Source of the DNA: Novilysobacter_A longmucuonensis
Lineage (GTDB): Bacteria; Pseudomonadota; Gammaproteobacteria; Xanthomonadales; Xanthomonadaceae
DNA length: 64,000 nt
Assembly (NCBI RefSeq): GCF_046600735.1
Contig: NZ_JBJMAW010000013.1
Coordinates: forward strand, 8,758 to 72,757
Direction of reading: 5' to 3'
Shown here: one piece after another, positions 53,199 to 62,297 of the stretch
Position numbering within the stretch: position 1 is the first letter of the stretch
Layout of the letters: every line of letters begins with the position of its first letter
Program-made: the position numbers and the translations under genes
The notes under the pieces: generated by a model
The model's database searches: none
The model's input: only the letters and a program-made list of their open reading frames with translations
What the model was told of the DNA's origin: nothing

Positions 53199-53755
53199 GG
53201 GTATCTCCTAGCAAAGCCAATAGATTTGGTGGTAGTCGTCACTCTAGGCTGCGGCAGGGGCCGGATAAATACCCCGAACTAGGGATGACTGTGCAAGAGG
53301 CGGGTTTCTCAATACAGCCGATGCACACGCTTGTGGTTGCCATCGAAGCCTTCGCGCTCGACCAGGATATGCAGCCGACGAGATAGCCAAAGCGCCGGCG
53401 TTCGCCGGCCGCTAGACCAACCGGGCCTGAAGAGAGCCAAAGCGCGGTAGCCGCTGGGCAGCCACATGTCGTTTCATGGCCGCAAACGCGAGCGATCTTG
53501 TGCCCCGCGGGCGCCCAAGCCCCGGCTCGCCGGAGCACCACCCCCGAAAGCCCCCTTTTCGGGGAGTGTTCTCTGCCTCCCCTGCTGGATGCGCACCGTT
53601 TGCGGCAAGCGCATTGTTGGTTGGAGCAAGCGATTTGCCACCATTAATGGAACAATAGATCATTATTTATGCGATTGAATCCATCCTTGAGGCCACCCAA
53701 TCTATCGCGACGCCATCAGCCTCTGCACTCAACTATTCTCAAAGGAGCGTCCCCA
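53199..53755. other. Gene-poor region with a hairpin
   Basis: No gene can be supported. CCCCGAAA (53542-53549) and TTTCGGGG (53557-53564) form an 8-bp stem around a 7-nt loop and may terminate transcripts. An AT-rich stretch (GGAACAATAGATCATTATTT, near 53650) lies about 110 bp upstream of the DoxX start and is the likeliest promoter. Confidence 0.4.
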
Positions 53756-54160
53756 ATGAAAGACCTCTCTACCCTTGCCGGCCGAGCCGGACTGTCCTTG
53801 ATCTTCATCCTGTCCGGCATCGCCAAGCTGGGCGCCGGGTATGTCGCCACCCAGGGCTACATGGAAGCCATGGGGGTACCGGGCACCCTGCTGCCGGCCG
53901 TCATCGCCATCGAAATCGTGGGCGGCGTTGCCATCTTGTTGGGCGGCTTCACCCGGTGGGCTGCCATGGGACTGGCTGTGTTCTCCATCGCCAGCGCATT
54001 GCTATTCCACTTCCAACTGGGCGACCAAAGCGAGTTCATCAACTTCATGAAGAACATCGCCATCGCCGGCGGCTTCCTGGTCCTGGTCTCCCAAGGCTCG
54101 GGCACGATCAGCATCGACGGCTGGCTGGCCTCGCGCCGAGCCAAGGGCGGTGCCCTGTGA
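53756..54160 (+). CDS. DoxX-family membrane protein
   Basis: A 134-residue protein with four hydrophobic helices. AGLSLIFILSGIAKLGAGY is the DoxX start, then TLLPAVIAIEIVGGVAILLG, MGLAVFSIASALLFHF and MKNIAIAGGFLVLVSQG. AAAGGAGCG precedes ATG 53756. Its stop overlaps the pirin GTG (GTGA), so the pair is coupled. The pirin/DoxX pairing mirrors the neighbourhood at 33-36 kb. Confidence 0.92.
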   Translation: MKDLSTLAGRAGLSLIFILSGIAKLGAGYVATQGYMEAMGVPGTLLPAVIAIEIVGGVAILLGGFTRWAAMGLAVFSIASALLFHFQLGDQSEFINFMKNIAIAGGFLVLVSQGSGTISIDGWLASRRAKGGAL

Positions 54161-54864
54161 TCGGATTGCGCCCCGCCAACGAACGCGGCCATGCCAACCA
54201 TGGTTGGCTCGACTCCTGGCACAGCTTTTCATTTGCTGGATACAACGACCCGCAGCATGTTCACTGGGGTCCACTGAGGGTCATCAACGAGGACCGCGTC
54301 GCGGCCGGTCAGGGCTTCGGTACGCACAGCCACCGCGACATGGAGATCATTAGCTACGTCCTGGAGGGATCGCTGGGCCACAAGGACTCGATGGGGAATG
54401 CCGAGAGCATCGTCCCGGGAGAGGTCCAGCGCTTGAGCGCCGGCACCGGCATTACTCATTCGGAATTCAACCACAGCACCACCGGCACGACTCATTTCCT
54501 GCAGATATGGATCGTTCCCGCGATCATGGGCGTTACGCCTGGCTATGCACAGAAGCACTTCGACGCCAATGAAAAGCGTGGCCGGTTGCGGCTAGTGGTC
54601 AGCCCTGACGGCAACGAGGGCTCTGTCGCCATCAACCAGGATGCGCGGATGTACGCCGGGCTGTTCAACGGCGATGAGGAGGCACAACTCCCCTTGGCCC
54701 CGGGGCGCCTCGGCTACGTTCACGTGGTCAAGGGACGGGTGGTCGTCAACGGCATGTCGCTGGGTGGTGGTGACGCACTGCGCTACAAGGACGAGTCCCT
54801 CGTCAGCATCGAAAGCGGCAGCGACGCAGAAGTGCTGGTTTTCGACCTTCCACCACTGACGTGA
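54157..54864 (+). CDS. Pirin-family protein (YhhW type)
   Basis: A 235-residue bicupin starting at GTG 54157. The metal site is in GFGTHSHRDMEIISYVLEGS (two His and a Glu region) and GITHSEFNHS. The C-terminal cupin is VHVVKGRVVVNGMSLGGGDA. YhhW has quercetin dioxygenase activity. It is coupled to DoxX before it and to the lipoprotein hydrolase after it through two 4-nt overlaps. Confidence 0.93.
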   Translation: MIGLRPANERGHANHGWLDSWHSFSFAGYNDPQHVHWGPLRVINEDRVAAGQGFGTHSHRDMEIISYVLEGSLGHKDSMGNAESIVPGEVQRLSAGTGITHSEFNHSTTGTTHFLQIWIVPAIMGVTPGYAQKHFDANEKRGRLRLVVSPDGNEGSVAINQDARMYAGLFNGDEEAQLPLAPGRLGYVHVVKGRVVVNGMSLGGGDALRYKDESLVSIESGSDAEVLVFDLPPLT

Positions 54865-56570
54865 ACCCTGCAGCCGGCGTCATCGCGGCGATCGTGGCCA
54901 TGCTGCTGGTGGCGGGATGCGTCTCGGTGCCTTCGGCAACCGGGTCACGAGCAAGTGCGCTCTGCCAGCCGCTTGGTGAGTGCACGGAAAACGAATCCGA
55001 GAGGCGATGGCAGGCTGCAGTGGACGCAGAGCATTTGGCCACGAGGGCGCGAAGCGATCGACTTGCCGCGCCGCACTGGTTGGCTTGCAGTGAAGATGCT
55101 TATCCTGGATGGCACGAGGAAGCGCCGGAAAGGGTGGCACCGGCTGCGGCGCTCGCCACGCGTTGCACGGAAGCGTTGTTGCGAATTGAAGCCCGTCGCC
55201 CTGGGAGGATCTGGACCCCCGGTTTGGGCAGTATTGCAGGCCGACCGGCAAGTACTGAACTGCGTGGGTGGAACTCGCCACCGCTAGGTCCATTCAGTGT
55301 CGCCCTTTCCAGCTCCATCTCAATGAAGGCGCTCGGCGGCCGACGACACGGAAGAGAGGGGTTTGGCGTTTCGATGGCATTGATCTGGCCACGCTGCGTG
55401 GATGCCGACTACTGCCAGCTATTCCCGCCAGAAGGCATGTTTCGCGAGGCTACCGCCTGGATCGAACCCGGTGATGGAAGGGCCCGGGTGGTATTGACGA
55501 ACCCCAGGCAGACCGCCTCTATCGTGTTTGGCGGTACTGCGCTGACGCTGTCACGGGACACATCGGCGGCGTACGCCAACGGTATAGCGACTTCCAAGCT
55601 GCCGCGCCTTGCATGGCTGGGCCTGCTCGGCGGCCGTGAGGTCGGGCGTCGGTCGGGTGTGTACCTGCTCGAGGATTATGTCTCCGATAAGCGACCTGTG
55701 GTGATGATCCACGGCTTGGGAAGCAGCCCCCTGGTGTGGGCGCGTCTTAGCAATGCCATCTGGGGTGACCCGGAACTGGCTTCGCACTACCAGGTCTGGC
55801 ACGTGGTGTACCAGACCAATGCGCCCCTGCTGATCACGCGGCTAAGGGTTCAGAACATGCTGGATCGAGCGTGGGAAATTCTCGACCCGGAAGACGATGA
55901 CGTTGCGCGGGATCACATGGTGTTGGTGGGGCACAGCATGGGAGGCGTACTGTCACGATTGCTGGTTTCCGACAGCGGCGACGTCTTGTGGAATGCGGCA
56001 TTCAAGGTAGTGCCGGAAGCCATCAAGGCGTCCGCGCATGACCTGTCGCTGGTGCGCGGCATCTTCCAGTTCGAGAGTTATCCGGGCATCACGCGGGCGA
56101 TTTTTCTGGCGGCGCCGCACCGAGGAGCGCCTGCGGCGGCAAGCTGGTGGGGCCGGTTATCGCAGGTACTTGTAGGTCGACGAGCGCAGGAGATGCGCTC
56201 ACTGCAAAAGGTAGCCTCGCGGCAGCCACACTCGGTGGTGGACGGTGTGAGACAGTCGTATCTGCAGGCCAGGCTGAACAGCATTTCCACGCTCCAGACC
56301 TTCCAGCCGGTCAGGGCGGCCAGCGAGTCGCTCTTGCCGATCAAAGGCGTGCGGTACCACAGCATCGTCGCAGTAAAGCCTGGATCCCACCCGCCAGGCG
56401 ATGGCGCGGTTCCGGTATCCAGCGCCGAACTGGAAGGAGCCACCTCTACCACCTATGTCCAAGGCGGCCACGGACTGCCAATGAACGACGATGCGGTGGC
56501 CGACGTGCTCCGGATCCTGCGCGAGTCGCTGCACGAGCGTCCTGGCTCCGATCCTACGGGACCAAGGTGA
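54861..56570 (+). CDS. Lipoprotein alpha/beta hydrolase (lipase-like)
   Basis: A 569-residue protein starting at GTG 54861, which overlaps the pirin stop. The N-terminus IAAIVAMLLVAGC is a lipoprotein signal with Cys at about residue 20. Residues 20-280 have no clear family. The hydrolase domain starts at RPVVMIHGLGSSPLVWARLS; the nucleophile Ser is in VLVGHSMGGVLSRLL, and late Asp (PGDGAVPVSS) and His (QGGHGLPMN) complete a triad. It probably hydrolyses lipids or esters at the envelope. Confidence 0.8.
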   Translation: MNPAAGVIAAIVAMLLVAGCVSVPSATGSRASALCQPLGECTENESERRWQAAVDAEHLATRARSDRLAAPHWLACSEDAYPGWHEEAPERVAPAAALATRCTEALLRIEARRPGRIWTPGLGSIAGRPASTELRGWNSPPLGPFSVALSSSISMKALGGRRHGREGFGVSMALIWPRCVDADYCQLFPPEGMFREATAWIEPGDGRARVVLTNPRQTASIVFGGTALTLSRDTSAAYANGIATSKLPRLAWLGLLGGREVGRRSGVYLLEDYVSDKRPVVMIHGLGSSPLVWARLSNAIWGDPELASHYQVWHVVYQTNAPLLITRLRVQNMLDRAWEILDPEDDDVARDHMVLVGHSMGGVLSRLLVSDSGDVLWNAAFKVVPEAIKASAHDLSLVRGIFQFESYPGITRAIFLAAPHRGAPAAASWWGRLSQVLVGRRAQEMRSLQKVASRQPHSVVDGVRQSYLQARLNSISTLQTFQPVRAASESLLPIKGVRYHSIVAVKPGSHPPGDGAVPVSSAELEGATSTTYVQGGHGLPMNDDAVADVLRILRESLHERPGSDPTGPR

Positions 56571-56632
56571 CGCTGCGTGCCAGCCGGGCGCTATGCTTGT
56601 CTCGCCCATCATCGCTGGACACGGGTGGTGAA

Positions 56633-59600
56633 ATGTCGCACCAGAAGTCTCCAAGGTCGCACTGGCCAAGCTATTGGCGGGCAGCTGCCGGGACACTCCG
56701 GGCGCTGGGCCTGACGCTGCTCCTGCTGAGCTGGTCGCCGACTGTCCTGGCCAATGATGATCGTGACCTCGCTGACTTCGACCACACCCGCTGGACATCA
56801 CGGGATGGGTTTCCCGGACAGGTTACTGCGCTTGCCCAGACCTCCGACGGCTACCTCTGGCTCGCCACTGGCCAATCACTGTATCGCTTTGATGGCGTGG
56901 CGCTGGAGCACTACCGGCCGTCTGACGGTCGACATCTTCCAAGGGTTTCGGCACTTGCGGCACACTCGGACGGATCGCTTTGGGTGGGCTTGCGGCACGG
57001 ACTGGCGCGATTGAGGGATGGAGCTGTCACTACATTTGGCACCGCGCAAGGGGTACCTCCCGGCATTCCGTACGACATCAAAGTGGACGCAAACGGGACA
57101 GTGCATGCAGCGGTCGGGGACTTTTTGATTTCCGGTGGCGAGGAAGGCTGGCGCACCCTGGCGCTGGAAGGCAGCGGCGGCAATCCGCGCGTTCGAAGCA
57201 TCTTCATTGACCGCGAAGGCGGCACCTGGGTCGGAGGCGCGCGCTTGTGGCACCGTCCACGGGGACGTTCGCAGTTCACCGTCTTGGCGGATGCGGTCCG
57301 AGGCGTCACTGCGATCGCGCAAGCGGCAGACGGTCGGATATGGGTGGCGCAATCTGAGCCAGCCCGCATCGGCCCGGTCGCACTTGACGGAGTCGTCCTG
57401 GATGCGGGTCACGAGCTCCAGTACCTGTCGTCTGCCATCACCTTCGACCACGATGGTGGGCTCTGGGCAGGCACGCTGGGAGACGGGGTTCGCTATGCCC
57501 CAGCGCCCACTATTCCCGGCACCCTTCGCTCCGCGGGTTTCGCAGGTCCGGATGGTTTGAGCGGTGAGTTCGTAGGCGCCGTACTCACCGATCGCGAGGG
57601 GAACCTGTGGTTCGGCACCAACGTCGGGCTCGACCGCTTTCGCCAGTTGGATCTCGTCAAGGTCGGATTCCCGAGTGGCGCGCACAACTTTGCTCTGGCC
57701 ACCGATGCGGAAGGCGCGATCTGGGCGGGCTCGATCAACCGGCACGCAGTCCGGCTTGCAGGCGGTAGCTTGGCTGAATCCTCCGTTCCTCCGCCGGTGA
57801 CAGTCGCCCAGCGCAGCCGGGACGGTGGCGTGTGGCTGGCGGGCCCGCATGGCATCTGGAAGAGCCAGGGCGAGCGGGTGGCGCGACAGCTGGACCTTCC
57901 AGACGATATTGCAGCGACCGCCAACATCCGCGCGCTGGTCGAGGACGGTGACGGCAATCTCTGGGCCTCGATAAATGGCCACGGACTTTACCGCTGGCGC
58001 GGTGGAGCGTGGCAATTGATTCCCCCGCATGGGCGCTTACCATCGCAACGCTTGCCCGTCCGCGCCCTGGTCGATCGCGACGGATCACCCTGGTTCGGCT
58101 ACCGCGACAACCTTCTCGTCAACGTGAGGGCCGGGCGCGTTAGAGCCTGGGGGCCTGAGGAAGGGCTGGACGTCGGGCACGTCACGGCAATGCTGTTTAC
58201 CGGGGCGCACCGATGGATCGGCGGGACACTCGGCCTCAGTCATTTCGATGGCCGGAACTTCGTCCCGATGAGACTGGCAGATGGTTTCCGCATCAGCGGC
58301 CTGCACGGACTGGTGGAGACGGTGACGGGCGAGTTGTGGCTGCATGGAAATGACGGCGTGCTGCGAATCGATGCCCAACAGATCAAGCAATTCCTCAAAG
58401 ACCCGACCTATCGCGTACGCCCGAAACGGTTGGGACCGCTCGAGCACCTTGCAGACGACACCATGCAGCTTCGCCCACTGCCGACCACGGTGGCGGGCGA
58501 CGACGGGTATGTCTGGATAGCCACAAGCGATGGCGTGCGTCGCGTCGATCCGCGGCAGTTGGCCGACAGTGAGGCAGCACCCAGCGCCCATATAGTTTCG
58601 ATACGGGGCGACGATCGTCCGCTCCAGTCCATGACCAGTGCGACCTTTCCGCCAATGACCCGAAGTATCGGCATTGCCTATACAGCCACTGGCCTCAAGT
58701 ATCCCGAGACCCTCAGGTTCCGCTATCGGCTGGCCGGTCATGAGCAGGAATGGCATAAGTCAGGCACAGCGCGCGAGGCGAGCTATCTCGGTTTATCACC
58801 CGGAAAATACGTTTTTGAACTGGCCGCCGCGTACGGCGACGGACCTTGGGGCCAACCCGCCACAGCAACCTTCATGATGGCGCCTGCGCTGCATCAGACG
58901 AAGGCATTCATGCTGCTCTGCGCAGCCGTTGCCGGGCTAATGCTATGGCTGGCCCACAAGCTGAGAGTGCGGCGACTGGCAATGACGCTGAGGGGGCGTC
59001 TGGAGGAGCGTCACCACGAGCGGGAGCGCATTGCGCGAGAACTGCACGACACGCTGCTGCAAAGCGTCCAGGGTCTGATTCTCCGCTTCCAGGCGGCGTC
59101 CGATAGTCTCCCCCAGGATCAGCCGGCCCGACAAGCCATTGAATCGGCGCTGGACCAGGCAGACCAGGTAATGGTTGAGGGCCGCGATCGCGTTCGCGAC
59201 CTTCGGGTCCAGGAGCCGCAACCTGGTGAGCTGCTGGAGGCGCTGGCGGCTGAAGGGCAGGAACTGGCTGACGAGCATCAAATCCGTTTTCGTGCAGTAA
59301 GCCAAGGACAGGTCGGGCAAGTGCCCGGTGATGTCCAGGAGGAGCTGTTCCGCATTGCGCGCGAAGCGCTACTCAACGCATTCCGTCACGCAAAGGCGAA
59401 TCAAGTCGAACTGGAGATCGACGGTAATCGTGACGGTGTGCGGCTGCGCATCCGGGATGATGGGAAAGGCATGCCCGCGACCGTGATCCAGCGCCAAGGA
59501 CGGCATGGCCATTGGGGTCTTGCGGGCATGCACGAGCGAGCCGAGAGGATCGGCGCAAAATTCGATGTATGGAGCCGGGAGGGTTCGGGGACCGAAGTCG

Positions 59601-59683
59601 AGGTCTATCTCCCGTTGCGCCCGCATTCCGCCCGCATCAGTCCCCAAGCCGGCTGGCGTGCCCTTTTCAGACCTTGGCGTTAG
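56633..59683 (+). CDS. Hybrid beta-propeller sensor histidine kinase
   Basis: A 1016-residue protein. A signal or membrane anchor at 20-45 (TLRALGLTLLLLSWSPTVLA) precedes ~14 two-component propeller repeats (DGYLWLATGQSLYRFDG, EGNLWFGTNVGLDRF). A Y_Y_Y domain follows (FRYRLAGHEQEWHKSG), then a membrane helix near 755-775 and a HisKA_3 domain with the phospho-His near 805 in RIARELHDTLLQSVQGL. A HATPase_c domain ends it (IAREALLNAFRHAKA, IRDDGKGM, GHWGLAGMHERAERI). It senses a periplasmic ligand. ATG 56633 begins the signal region. It converges on a NarL-type regulator 38 bp away. Confidence 0.9.
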   Translation: MSHQKSPRSHWPSYWRAAAGTLRALGLTLLLLSWSPTVLANDDRDLADFDHTRWTSRDGFPGQVTALAQTSDGYLWLATGQSLYRFDGVALEHYRPSDGRHLPRVSALAAHSDGSLWVGLRHGLARLRDGAVTTFGTAQGVPPGIPYDIKVDANGTVHAAVGDFLISGGEEGWRTLALEGSGGNPRVRSIFIDREGGTWVGGARLWHRPRGRSQFTVLADAVRGVTAIAQAADGRIWVAQSEPARIGPVALDGVVLDAGHELQYLSSAITFDHDGGLWAGTLGDGVRYAPAPTIPGTLRSAGFAGPDGLSGEFVGAVLTDREGNLWFGTNVGLDRFRQLDLVKVGFPSGAHNFALATDAEGAIWAGSINRHAVRLAGGSLAESSVPPPVTVAQRSRDGGVWLAGPHGIWKSQGERVARQLDLPDDIAATANIRALVEDGDGNLWASINGHGLYRWRGGAWQLIPPHGRLPSQRLPVRALVDRDGSPWFGYRDNLLVNVRAGRVRAWGPEEGLDVGHVTAMLFTGAHRWIGGTLGLSHFDGRNFVPMRLADGFRISGLHGLVETVTGELWLHGNDGVLRIDAQQIKQFLKDPTYRVRPKRLGPLEHLADDTMQLRPLPTTVAGDDGYVWIATSDGVRRVDPRQLADSEAAPSAHIVSIRGDDRPLQSMTSATFPPMTRSIGIAYTATGLKYPETLRFRYRLAGHEQEWHKSGTAREASYLGLSPGKYVFELAAAYGDGPWGQPATATFMMAPALHQTKAFMLLCAAVAGLMLWLAHKLRVRRLAMTLRGRLEERHHERERIARELHDTLLQSVQGLILRFQAASDSLPQDQPARQAIESALDQADQVMVEGRDRVRDLRVQEPQPGELLEALAAEGQELADEHQIRFRAVSQGQVGQVPGDVQEELFRIAREALLNAFRHAKANQVELEIDGNRDGVRLRIRDDGKGMPATVIQRQGRHGHWGLAGMHERAERIGAKFDVWSREGSGTEVEVYLPLRPHSARISPQAGWRALFRPWR

Positions 59684-59721
59684 CCCAAGGCTTGCAGCGG
59701 GCCAGTGCTTAGGCTTCCTCT

Positions 59722-60351
59722 TCAGTCGATGATCCCGCGCTTGAGCCCTATGGTCACGGCGTGAGTGCGGTCATTCGCCGACAACTTCCCCATGATGTTC
59801 TTCATGTGCGCCTTCACCGTCTCCTCGGCTATGCCGAGCTTGCTCGCAACGACCTTGTTCGCCATGCCCTGGGCGACGCAACGCAACACTTCGATTTCCC
59901 GCTGGCTCAAGGCCTCCTGAACCAAATTCTCGGCGATCTGAGCAGCCACCTCGGCGGGTACGAACTTCTTGCCCGAATGGACGATCCTGATGGCATTGAG
60001 CAGCTCCTTCCGCAGCGAACTTTTCAGCAAGAAACCCGACGCGCCGGCCTTCATGGCCCTTACTGCCTGTGCATCGCCCGGATAGGTCGTCAGAACGATG
60101 ACGCGCGCGGCCGGGGATCCCTTGCGGATCTCGGCAATCGCTTCCACCCCATTCATGCCCGGCATCTGCAGGTCCATGAGCGTGATGTCGGGATGCAGGC
60201 GACGAAACATCTCCACGGCCTGCTCGCCATCGGTCGCCTCCCCCAATATAACCATGTCGGGTTGAGCGTCGATCAATGCAGCGATTCCGTCCCGCAACAG
60301 GGGGTGGTCATCCACTGCAAGGATGCTGATCTTGGCCGGCCCTTCGCTCAT
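59722..60351 (-). CDS. NarL/LuxR-type response regulator
   Basis: A 209-residue protein. The receiver has D14/D15 (ILAVDDHPLLRDG), phospho-acceptor D60 (ITLMDLQMPGMNG), Thr86 and Lys107 (GFLLKSS). The LuxR helix-turn-helix spans 145-205 (LSQREIEVLRCVAQGMANKV, then EETVKAHMKNIMGKL). It is the likely partner of the HisKA_3 kinase, whose gene ends 38 bp away on the opposite strand. Confidence 0.94.
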   Translation of the reverse strand: MSEGPAKISILAVDDHPLLRDGIAALIDAQPDMVILGEATDGEQAVEMFRRLHPDITLMDLQMPGMNGVEAIAEIRKGSPAARVIVLTTYPGDAQAVRAMKAGASGFLLKSSLRKELLNAIRIVHSGKKFVPAEVAAQIAENLVQEALSQREIEVLRCVAQGMANKVVASKLGIAEETVKAHMKNIMGKLSANDRTHAVTIGLKRGIID

Positions 60352-60447
60352 CGCCTAGATCTCCCCGCCTATCTGGCCGCACCGGCCCTGTAAAAAGCAC
60401 GATTCGATGATGCCAGATTTGCGTTAAGCGCTTCGCGCCTCCCCCTA

Positions 60448-60993
60448 ATGTGGGAGTCCTCGACAGAACCAATGGGTGTGAAGCAAGTCACGTCCGGGCG
60501 CGAGCATGGTCGCACCCCATCGGAAGTGACCAGCATGCCTGCCCACCCGACCAGTCCGGCGCACCGACCCTCTCCAGAGCGAACGTCATCACAGCCACGG
60601 CCACTTGGAACTACGAGCTCGCGGCAACCCTGCAGCCGAAGCGTGCGCCCGCTCTGTGATCGCTCCTGGCAAGCCGTCGAGCGTTACCTCGACATGAATC
60701 CCGGAAGCTCCGTTTGTCTCGAGGAAATGGCTCGAGCCGCCTGCGCCAGCCCGTACCATTTCGCTCGCAGGTTCCGCCAGCGCACAGGCAAGAGTCCGAT
60801 GGAATACGTCATGGGGAAACGAATAGAGAGTGCAAAGAATGCGCTCGCGGGCGACAGCTCCCGGATTTGTGCCCTGGCGCAAGACCTCGGGTTCAGCGAT
60901 CAGAGTCATTTCTGCCGGACATTCTCAAGATACGTCGGTGTGACGCCGCGCGCGTTTCGGCTGCAGATGCACGGCCATCCCCTGAAAGAGTGA
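60448..60993 (+). CDS. AraC-type DNA-binding protein without sensor domain
   Basis: The ~181-residue frame has its AraC domain in the last ~105 residues (VCLEEMARAACASPYHFARR, FRQRTGKSPMEYVMGKRIES, LAQDLGFSDQSHFCRTFSRY and VGVTPRAFRLQMHG). The N-terminal ~75 residues are low-complexity Pro/Ser/Arg and may not be translated; in-frame ATGs at 60472 and 60535 are alternative starts. Stand-alone AraC domains resemble MarA/SoxS-like regulators of stress genes. Confidence 0.8.
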   Translation: MWESSTEPMGVKQVTSGREHGRTPSEVTSMPAHPTSPAHRPSPERTSSQPRPLGTTSSRQPCSRSVRPLCDRSWQAVERYLDMNPGSSVCLEEMARAACASPYHFARRFRQRTGKSPMEYVMGKRIESAKNALAGDSSRICALAQDLGFSDQSHFCRTFSRYVGVTPRAFRLQMHGHPLKE

Positions 60994-61054
60994 TCGGGAC
61001 GCACCCCCTGCGTGGATGGGTCGAACGCCTTCCCGAGCCGCATCCTCACCAAAC

Positions 61055-61414
61055 ATGCAACGACTCTTCTCCATGTTCCCCCGAGGCGGCCCAGGCGCCG
61101 GCCTCTTACTCCTACGGGTATCCGTAGCGGCATCCATCTACTTCCCGGGGGCAGGCGAGCCCCATTGGGCGGTTTCAGCACTGCTGCTGGTGGTGGCAAC
61201 GGGATTTCTGGCAGGCATCGCGACACCTGTTCTCTGCCTGGCCAGCATCGCGCTGATGCTGGCGCTGTTCTGGATGGACGTTCGCCTGTCCGGCCTCGCC
61301 TCAGCAGCTTTGAGCCTGCAGTCGATTGCGTTGTTACTGCTTGGCCCGGGCGCCTACTCCGTCGACGCTCGACTGTATGGGCGGCGGATCGTGGAAGTAG
61401 AGCGACGCAGATAA
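61055..61414 (+). CDS. DoxX-like small membrane protein
   Basis: A 119-residue protein from ATG 61055 (MQRLFSMFPRGGPGAGLLLL). Four hydrophobic segments: GAGLLLLRVSVAASIYF, WAVSALLLVVATGFLAGI, VLCLASIALMLALFWM and LSLQSIALLLLGPGAYSVDA. The arrangement resembles a DoxX relative. It follows the AraC-type gene on the same strand by 61 bp and may be its target. Function unknown. Confidence 0.65.
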   Translation: MQRLFSMFPRGGPGAGLLLLRVSVAASIYFPGAGEPHWAVSALLLVVATGFLAGIATPVLCLASIALMLALFWMDVRLSGLASAALSLQSIALLLLGPGAYSVDARLYGRRIVEVERRR

Positions 61415-61557
61415 AGCCGCAAGTGGGGACAACTGCGAAATGCAAGCTCGTACCAATGTGCAATTCCTTGGCGACAAGCATCGGTTCAATAGGAGACGAA
61501 GACCAGCACGCTCCCTGAGACGCACGCACACGAAAACCCATGGAACAGGAGACAAGC

Positions 61558-61841
61558 ATGGCCACAAGAGCATCCGACGCAGTGAACGCCTCCCGCAGGC
61601 AGCTGCTCGCCAGCGGCGCGGCCATAGCCGCGGTCGCTGCACTTGACGAGGCGCAGGAGCGCGCGGTCCAGCGCATGGTCCAGGCTGGGGCGCAACCGGT
61701 CACGGGCGTGCAGTACATACTTGAGCCGCCACGGGACTGGGCAAGGGGGAGACCTACGACCTCACGACCGGTATCGCTTCCTATGGTCTTGGCATCCTGT
61801 ACGCCAAGTCCATGTTCGGCGCCTCCGAAGGCGGGCGCTGA
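61558..61841 (+). pseudogene. Chimeric isochorismatase remnant fused to a Tat-like leader
   Basis: ATG 61558 begins MATRASDAVNASRRQLLASG plus AAIAAVAA, a twin-arginine-like leader. It runs straight into DEAQERAVQRMVQAGAQPVT and ILEPPRDWARG, the last third of the isochorismatase-type protein encoded at 35264. A frameshift at about 61748 follows, and the true end, ETYDLTTGIASYGLGILYAK then FGASEGGR, continues in another frame to TGA 61839-61841. The catalytic Asp and Cys parts are absent. Confidence 0.75.
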
Positions 61842-61910
61842 TCCCGCCACCCATCACTTCACGCTTGCGGGATCGGGCGGCCACGCAATTTCCCCGGCAA
61901 GGAGGATGTT

Positions 61911-62186
61911 GTGAAGATGTACTTGATCGCGCTCGGCGCGGGACTTCTCGTCGGTGTCATCTACGGCCTGCTGAATGTGCGCTCTCCAGCGCCCCCGATA
62001 GTGGCACTGGTGGGGCTGCTGGGAATCCTGCTCGGCGAGCAGGTGGTGCCCTTGGCCAAGCGCCTGTCAGCGGGCCATACGTTGACGGCGAACCTTCTGC
62101 GTGAGCAGTCCGCCAATCACGTCCTGGGCGAACTGCCCGGTTGCGAAAAACCTGCCGGCAATCGCAACGTCCATCTGGACGGTTAG
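61911..62186 (+). CDS. XapX-domain protein
   Basis: A 91-residue protein. The first ~50 residues (MKMYLIALGAGLLVGVIYGL, then VRSPAPPIVALVGLLGILLG plus EQ) are the XapX domain, a small two-helix membrane domain of unknown function often coded beside hydrolases and permeases. AAGGAGG lies 6 nt before GTG 61911; ATG 61917 is an alternative start. The C-terminal ~35 residues are unusual for the family. Confidence 0.87.
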   Translation: MKMYLIALGAGLLVGVIYGLLNVRSPAPPIVALVGLLGILLGEQVVPLAKRLSAGHTLTANLLREQSANHVLGELPGCEKPAGNRNVHLDG

Positions 62187-62297
62187 TCACCTGCACCGCG
62201 CGAATCATTGCTAAACCACGGAGTCACGTGATGGCCGGGCCCCCTCCCCTGACCTCATTCTGACCAACGACTGCGCCCTCGCATATGGATATCCCCC

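Noticed and set aside
56147..56632. N-terminal extension of the sensor kinase frame
   Set aside because: It overlaps the end of the lipase-like gene in another frame; the signal region starts at 56633.
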